A DNA stretch of 7,979 nucleotides from Pseudomonadota bacterium (GTDB lineage: Bacteria > Pseudomonadota > Alphaproteobacteria > JAAXGF01). The DNA is taken from the NCBI GenBank assembly GCA_022563655.1, contig JADFMW010000130.1, positions 1 through 7,979 on the forward strand, given 5' to 3'. A program made the translations under genes and the position numbers. The notes below the pieces were generated by a model. The model was given only the letters and a program-made list of their open reading frames with translations, had not been told where the DNA came from and made no database searches. Positions 6,130 through 7,979 of this stretch are shown here, piece after piece (position 1 is the stretch's first letter; every line of letters starts with the position of its first letter).

Positions 6130-6816
6130 GTGTCGCCGCCCGAAAAACCCCACTATGCCGGCCACCGCCGGCGCTTGCGCGCGCGCTTTCTCGAGGCCGG
6201 CGCGGACGCGCTGGCCGACTACGAGCTGCTCGAGATGTTGCTGTTCATGGCGCACCCGCGCGCCGACGTGAAACCGCTGGCCAAGGCGTTGTTGCAACGC
6301 TTCGGCGGCTTCGCCGAGGTCATCAGCGCCGAGCCCGCGCGCCTCGCCGAAGTGAAGGGCATGGGCGCGGCCGCGGTCGCTGCACTCAAGACGGCGCAGG
6401 CGGCGGCGCTCAGGCTGCTGCGCGACGAGGTCATGGAGCGGCCGATTCTGGCCTCGTGGGACAAGGTGGTGGCCTACTGCCGCGCCAGCATGGGCTACGG
6501 CTCGACCGAGCGCTTCCGCATCCTGTTTCTCAATCGCAAGAACGTGCTGATCGCCGACGAGATACAGCAGCAAGGCACCGTCGATCACACCCCGCTCTAC
6601 CCGCGCGAGGTGGTCAAGCGCGCCCTCGAGCTGGGCGCCTCGGCGATCGTGTTGGTGCACAATCACCCGAGCGGCGACCCCACGCCGTCGCAAGCCGATA
6701 TCGAAATGACCCGCCAGGTGCGCGACGCCGGCAAGGCCATGGGGGTCACCCTGCACGACCACCTCATCGTCGCCCGCGACGGCTATGCGTCGTTGAAGTC
6801 GTTGGGGCTGATCTAG
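6130..6816 (+). CDS. radC: RadC family JAB/MPN domain protein (UPF0758)
   Basis: RadC proteins were once thought to act in DNA repair, a claim later questioned; their biochemical role is not established. The 228-residue protein has the usual N-terminal helical part with a helix-hairpin-helix (EVKGMGAAA, 74-82). A C-terminal JAB1/MPN metal-binding domain follows. The complete JAMM set is visible: E144, then H177-x-H179 in VHNHPSGD, S187 and D190. The start is GTG at 6130, chosen because it gives the standard N-terminus (PHYAGHRRRLRARF) and lies 10 nt after map; the next in-frame ATG would remove conserved sequence. No Shine-Dalgarno sequence is visible before it, so translation may be coupled to map. 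The map-radC order with sfsA upstream is common in alphaproteobacteria. It ends 20 nt from a convergent gene. Confidence 0.95.
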   Translation: MSPPEKPHYAGHRRRLRARFLEAGADALADYELLEMLLFMAHPRADVKPLAKALLQRFGGFAEVISAEPARLAEVKGMGAAAVAALKTAQAAALRLLRDEVMERPILASWDKVVAYCRASMGYGSTERFRILFLNRKNVLIADEIQQQGTVDHTPLYPREVVKRALELGASAIVLVHNHPSGDPTPSQADIEMTRQVRDAGKAMGVTLHDHLIVARDGYASLKSLGLI

Positions 6817-6836
6817 GAAAGCCGCCGCCGAGCGGG

Positions 6837-7754
6837 TCAGCCGAGCGGGGCGCCGGCCTCGACCCCCGCGGCGGCGGCGAAGTCGGCGGCCGCGATCTTC
6901 TTGTCGCCCTCGGGGCGGACGCGCTTGATCTGGATGGCGCCGCCTTGGGCGGCGACGGCGATGCCGTCGGCGCCGGCGGCGGTAATCTGGCCGGGCTTGG
7001 CGTCGGCGGCGGCGGGGAGCTTCCGTGCCTCGTAGACCTGCAGGATTTTTCCCTGGCAGCGGGTCCACGCGCCGGGCTGGGGGTCGGCGCCGCGGATCAG
7101 GTTGTAGACCTCCCGGGCGGGTTTGGACCAGTCGATCTCGACGTCGGCCTTGCGGCACCAGCCCTCGTACGTCGCCTGGGAGTCGTCCTGGGGGACGCGC
7201 GGCGCATCTCCCGCCTTGACGAGATCGACGGCTTCGAGCATCGCCTCGACCCCCGAGGGGAAAAGCCGGTCGAAATAGATGCTTCCCAAGGTGTCGTCGG
7301 GGCCGATTTCGACCTCTTTCTGCAACAGCACCGGCCCGGTGTCGAGCCCCTTGTCGGGCCAGAAGATGGTCAGTCCGGTCCGGGTCTCGCCCTGGATGAT
7401 CGGCCAGTTGATCGAGCTCGGGCCGCGGTGCCTGGGCAGCAGCGACGGATGGTACTGGATGGTGCCGTGGGTCGGCGCATCGAGGATCGTCTCGGGCACC
7501 AGCAGGATGACGTAGGCCATGACGCAGAGGTCGCACCGGAGCGCCTCGAACTGCTCGCGGACCTCGGGCGGCTTGAACGACGCCGGCTGGTGGACGGCGA
7601 TGCCGTGGGCGAGCGCCTCCTCCTTCATCGGGTCCTGCCGCCGCCCCTCCTTGTCGGGCGCGCAATAGACCGCGACCACGTTCTCGTCCCGCTCGAGCAG
7701 GGCCTTCAGCACGGCCTGGCCGAAGGCCTGTTGTCCGTTGACGACGATCCGCAT
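6837..7754 (-). CDS. Formyltransferase-family protein, FDH hydrolase-domain-like
   Basis: A 305-residue protein with an N-terminal formyltransferase fold (about 1-200) and an Fmt-type C-terminal domain (about 205-300). As I recall the family, it resembles the N-terminal hydrolase domain of 10-formyltetrahydrofolate dehydrogenase (ALDH1L) more than methionyl-tRNA formyltransferase: YHPSLLPRHRG (101-111), SINW, GLDTG (136-140), LLQKE, and ATYEG followed by an xIDW motif. Catalytic H102 and D138 are present. The position held by Asn in Fmt is Gln (Q100); animal FDH has Ile there. No carrier or aldehyde dehydrogenase domain follows. It may hydrolyse or transfer the formyl group of 10-formyl-THF; the acceptor is unknown. 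Many databases would label it fmt, but true fmt usually neighbours def. A strong Shine-Dalgarno sequence fixes the ATG start. It is divergent from an M24 peptidase gene and convergent with radC. Confidence 0.88.
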   Translation of the reverse strand: MRIVVNGQQAFGQAVLKALLERDENVVAVYCAPDKEGRRQDPMKEEALAHGIAVHQPASFKPPEVREQFEALRCDLCVMAYVILLVPETILDAPTHGTIQYHPSLLPRHRGPSSINWPIIQGETRTGLTIFWPDKGLDTGPVLLQKEVEIGPDDTLGSIYFDRLFPSGVEAMLEAVDLVKAGDAPRVPQDDSQATYEGWCRKADVEIDWSKPAREVYNLIRGADPQPGAWTRCQGKILQVYEARKLPAAADAKPGQITAAGADGIAVAAQGGAIQIKRVRPEGDKKIAAADFAAAAGVEAGAPLG

Positions 7755-7758
7755 GGTT

Positions 7759-7767
7759 CCCCCTTCC
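7759..7767 (-). promoter_or_regulatory. Strong ribosome-binding site of the formyltransferase-like gene
   Basis: Read on the minus strand, GGAAGGGGG lies 4 nt before the ATG at 7754 (GGAAGG core 7 nt away). It is the clearest Shine-Dalgarno sequence in the window and contrasts with dprA, topA, sfsA and radC, which lack one. Confidence 0.75.
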
Positions 7768-7808
7768 GAAATTCCCGCGAAGATGAAAAGCTAGGCCCGT
7801 GAACGCCG

Positions 7809-7837
7809 ATTGTATCGCACATCGCCCGCTTGGCCAG
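7809..7837 (-). promoter_or_regulatory. Possible promoter of the formyltransferase-like gene
   Basis: On the minus strand, TACAAT (7814-7809) is a 5/6 match to the -10 consensus. With a 17-nt spacer the -35 would be CTGGCC (7837-7832), only a 3/6 match. Transcription would start near 7802 and give a leader of nearly 50 nt. A weak -35 next to the 12-bp repeats could mean dependence on an activator, but that is speculation. Confidence 0.4.
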
Positions 7838-7838
7838 C

Positions 7839-7874
7839 CGCGCACCACGTCGCGCACCGCGCCGCGCACCATGC
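7839..7874. repeat. Three 12-bp direct repeats between divergent genes
   Basis: CGCGCACC occurs at 7839, 7851 and 7863, exactly 12 bp apart, within units CGCGCACCACGT, CGCGCACCGCGC and CGCGCACCATGC. The array sits just upstream of the proposed minus-strand -35 and ends 12 nt before the ATG of the rightward peptidase gene. The regular spacing (slightly more than one helical turn) suits a multi-site operator, but the GC-rich background makes chance or slippage possible. Confidence 0.6.
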
Positions 7875-7877
7875 CGC

Positions 7878-7882
7878 GAGGA
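7878..7882 (+). promoter_or_regulatory. Ribosome-binding site of the M24-like gene
   Basis: GAGGA ends 4 nt before the ATG at 7887. The spacing is slightly short but the match is good, and it supports ATG 7887 over the in-frame TTG at 7830. No convincing plus-strand promoter was found between 7755 and 7886. Confidence 0.5.
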
Positions 7883-7886
7883 TAAC

Positions 7887-7979
7887 ATGGCGCTGCACTT
7901 CAGCCGCGACGAGTTCGCCCGGCGCCGGTCGCGCGCCGTCGCCAGGATGGCCGAGCGCGGGCGCGACGGGATGTTGATG
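7887..7979 (+). CDS. Probable M24 family (Xaa-Pro type) peptidase, N-terminus
   Basis: Only 31 codons are in the window; the frame is open to the right edge. The start MALHFSRDEFARRR, followed by a helix with AVARMAERGRDGMLM, matches my recollection of the N-terminal domain of bacterial M24 metallopeptidases of the Xaa-Pro dipeptidase/aminopeptidase and ectoine hydrolase-like group, where the next residues usually lead into a YLTGY motif. The catalytic pita-bread domain and its metal ligands are not visible, so the substrate cannot be stated. The start has a GAGGA ribosome-binding site. The frame is open back to a TGA at 7800-7802, so a longer form from TTG 7830 is possible but would add an unlikely Arg/Ala/Pro repeat tail. 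It is transcribed away from the formyltransferase-like gene. Confidence 0.7.
   Translation, partial: MALHFSRDEFARRRSRAVARMAERGRDGMLM

Noticed and set aside
6817..6849. A terminator between convergent radC and the formyltransferase-like gene, and a CCGAGCGGG direct repeat (6828-6836 and 6841-6849)
   Set aside because: No stem with a T-tract was found in the 20-nt gap. The 9-bp repeat partly lies in coding sequence and is plausible by chance in this composition.
6456..7802. A 448-codon plus-strand frame running from within radC through the formyltransferase-like gene
   Set aside because: It overlaps radC out of frame and is then antisense to the formyltransferase-like gene. No domain is visible.
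6076..7872. A 598-codon minus-strand frame spanning radC and the formyltransferase-like gene
   Set aside because: It crosses two well-supported genes on opposite strands in the wrong frames, and its translation is Arg-rich without motifs.
1..7979. Mobile elements, CRISPR arrays, toxin-antitoxin or defence genes, tRNA or rRNA genes
   Set aside because: Nearly all of the sequence is accounted for by intact housekeeping genes with short gaps. No transposase, integrase, spaced repeat array, cloverleaf or rRNA signature was seen.

Overview
The window is very GC-rich, tightly packed chromosomal DNA. The proteins and the gene neighbourhoods (plsY-dprA-topA and sfsA-map-radC) suggest an alphaproteobacterium, probably Rhodospirillales-like. 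This placement is an inference from protein flavour, gene order and promoter style; no rRNA or other taxonomic marker is present. It reads as an ordinary housekeeping region. I see no phage, insertion sequence, CRISPR array, tRNA, rRNA or defence cassette.

Layout. Bases 1-509 hold the 3' part of plsY (membrane phospholipid synthesis), followed by a perfect GC hairpin. Next are dprA (573-1718, ssDNA/RecA loading) and topA (1740-4325, topoisomerase I). A possible 58-codon ORF overlaps the topA stop by ATGA. A second rightward cluster follows: sfsA (4556-5272), map (5283-6119) and radC (6130-6816), with exactly 10 nt between each pair. Converging on radC, 20 nt away, is a leftward gene (7754-6837) for a stand-alone formyltransferase-family protein. 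It resembles the hydrolase domain of 10-formyltetrahydrofolate dehydrogenase more than ordinary Fmt. Across a 132-nt divergent intergenic region, the first 31 codons of a probable M24 (Xaa-Pro type) peptidase start at 7887 and run off the right edge.

Regulation. dprA and sfsA each have a TTGAC-type -35 and a weak -10 that ends 6 nt before the ATG, without a usable Shine-Dalgarno sequence, so both look leaderless. The topA start is also unusual. A -10-like box ends 6 nt before the ATG of a six-codon ORF whose TGA overlaps the topA ATG, and the topA start itself is preceded by CCTCCC rather than a ribosome-binding site. AT-rich islands at the ends of dprA and sfsA probably hold promoters for topA and map. 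The formyltransferase gene has a conventional leader with a strong Shine-Dalgarno sequence.

How the genes relate. dprA, topA and radC act in, or are linked to, DNA metabolism. map removes the initiator methionine after deformylation. The formyltransferase-like gene concerns formyl-folate chemistry. plsY belongs to lipid synthesis, and sfsA encodes a nuclease-fold protein of uncertain role. They do not form one obvious pathway. The points most worth a second look are the leaderless starts, the topA mini-ORF, the FDH-hydrolase-like formyltransferase with Gln at the usual catalytic Asn position, the 12-bp repeats in the divergent intergenic region, and a perfect 24-bp duplication inside plsY.
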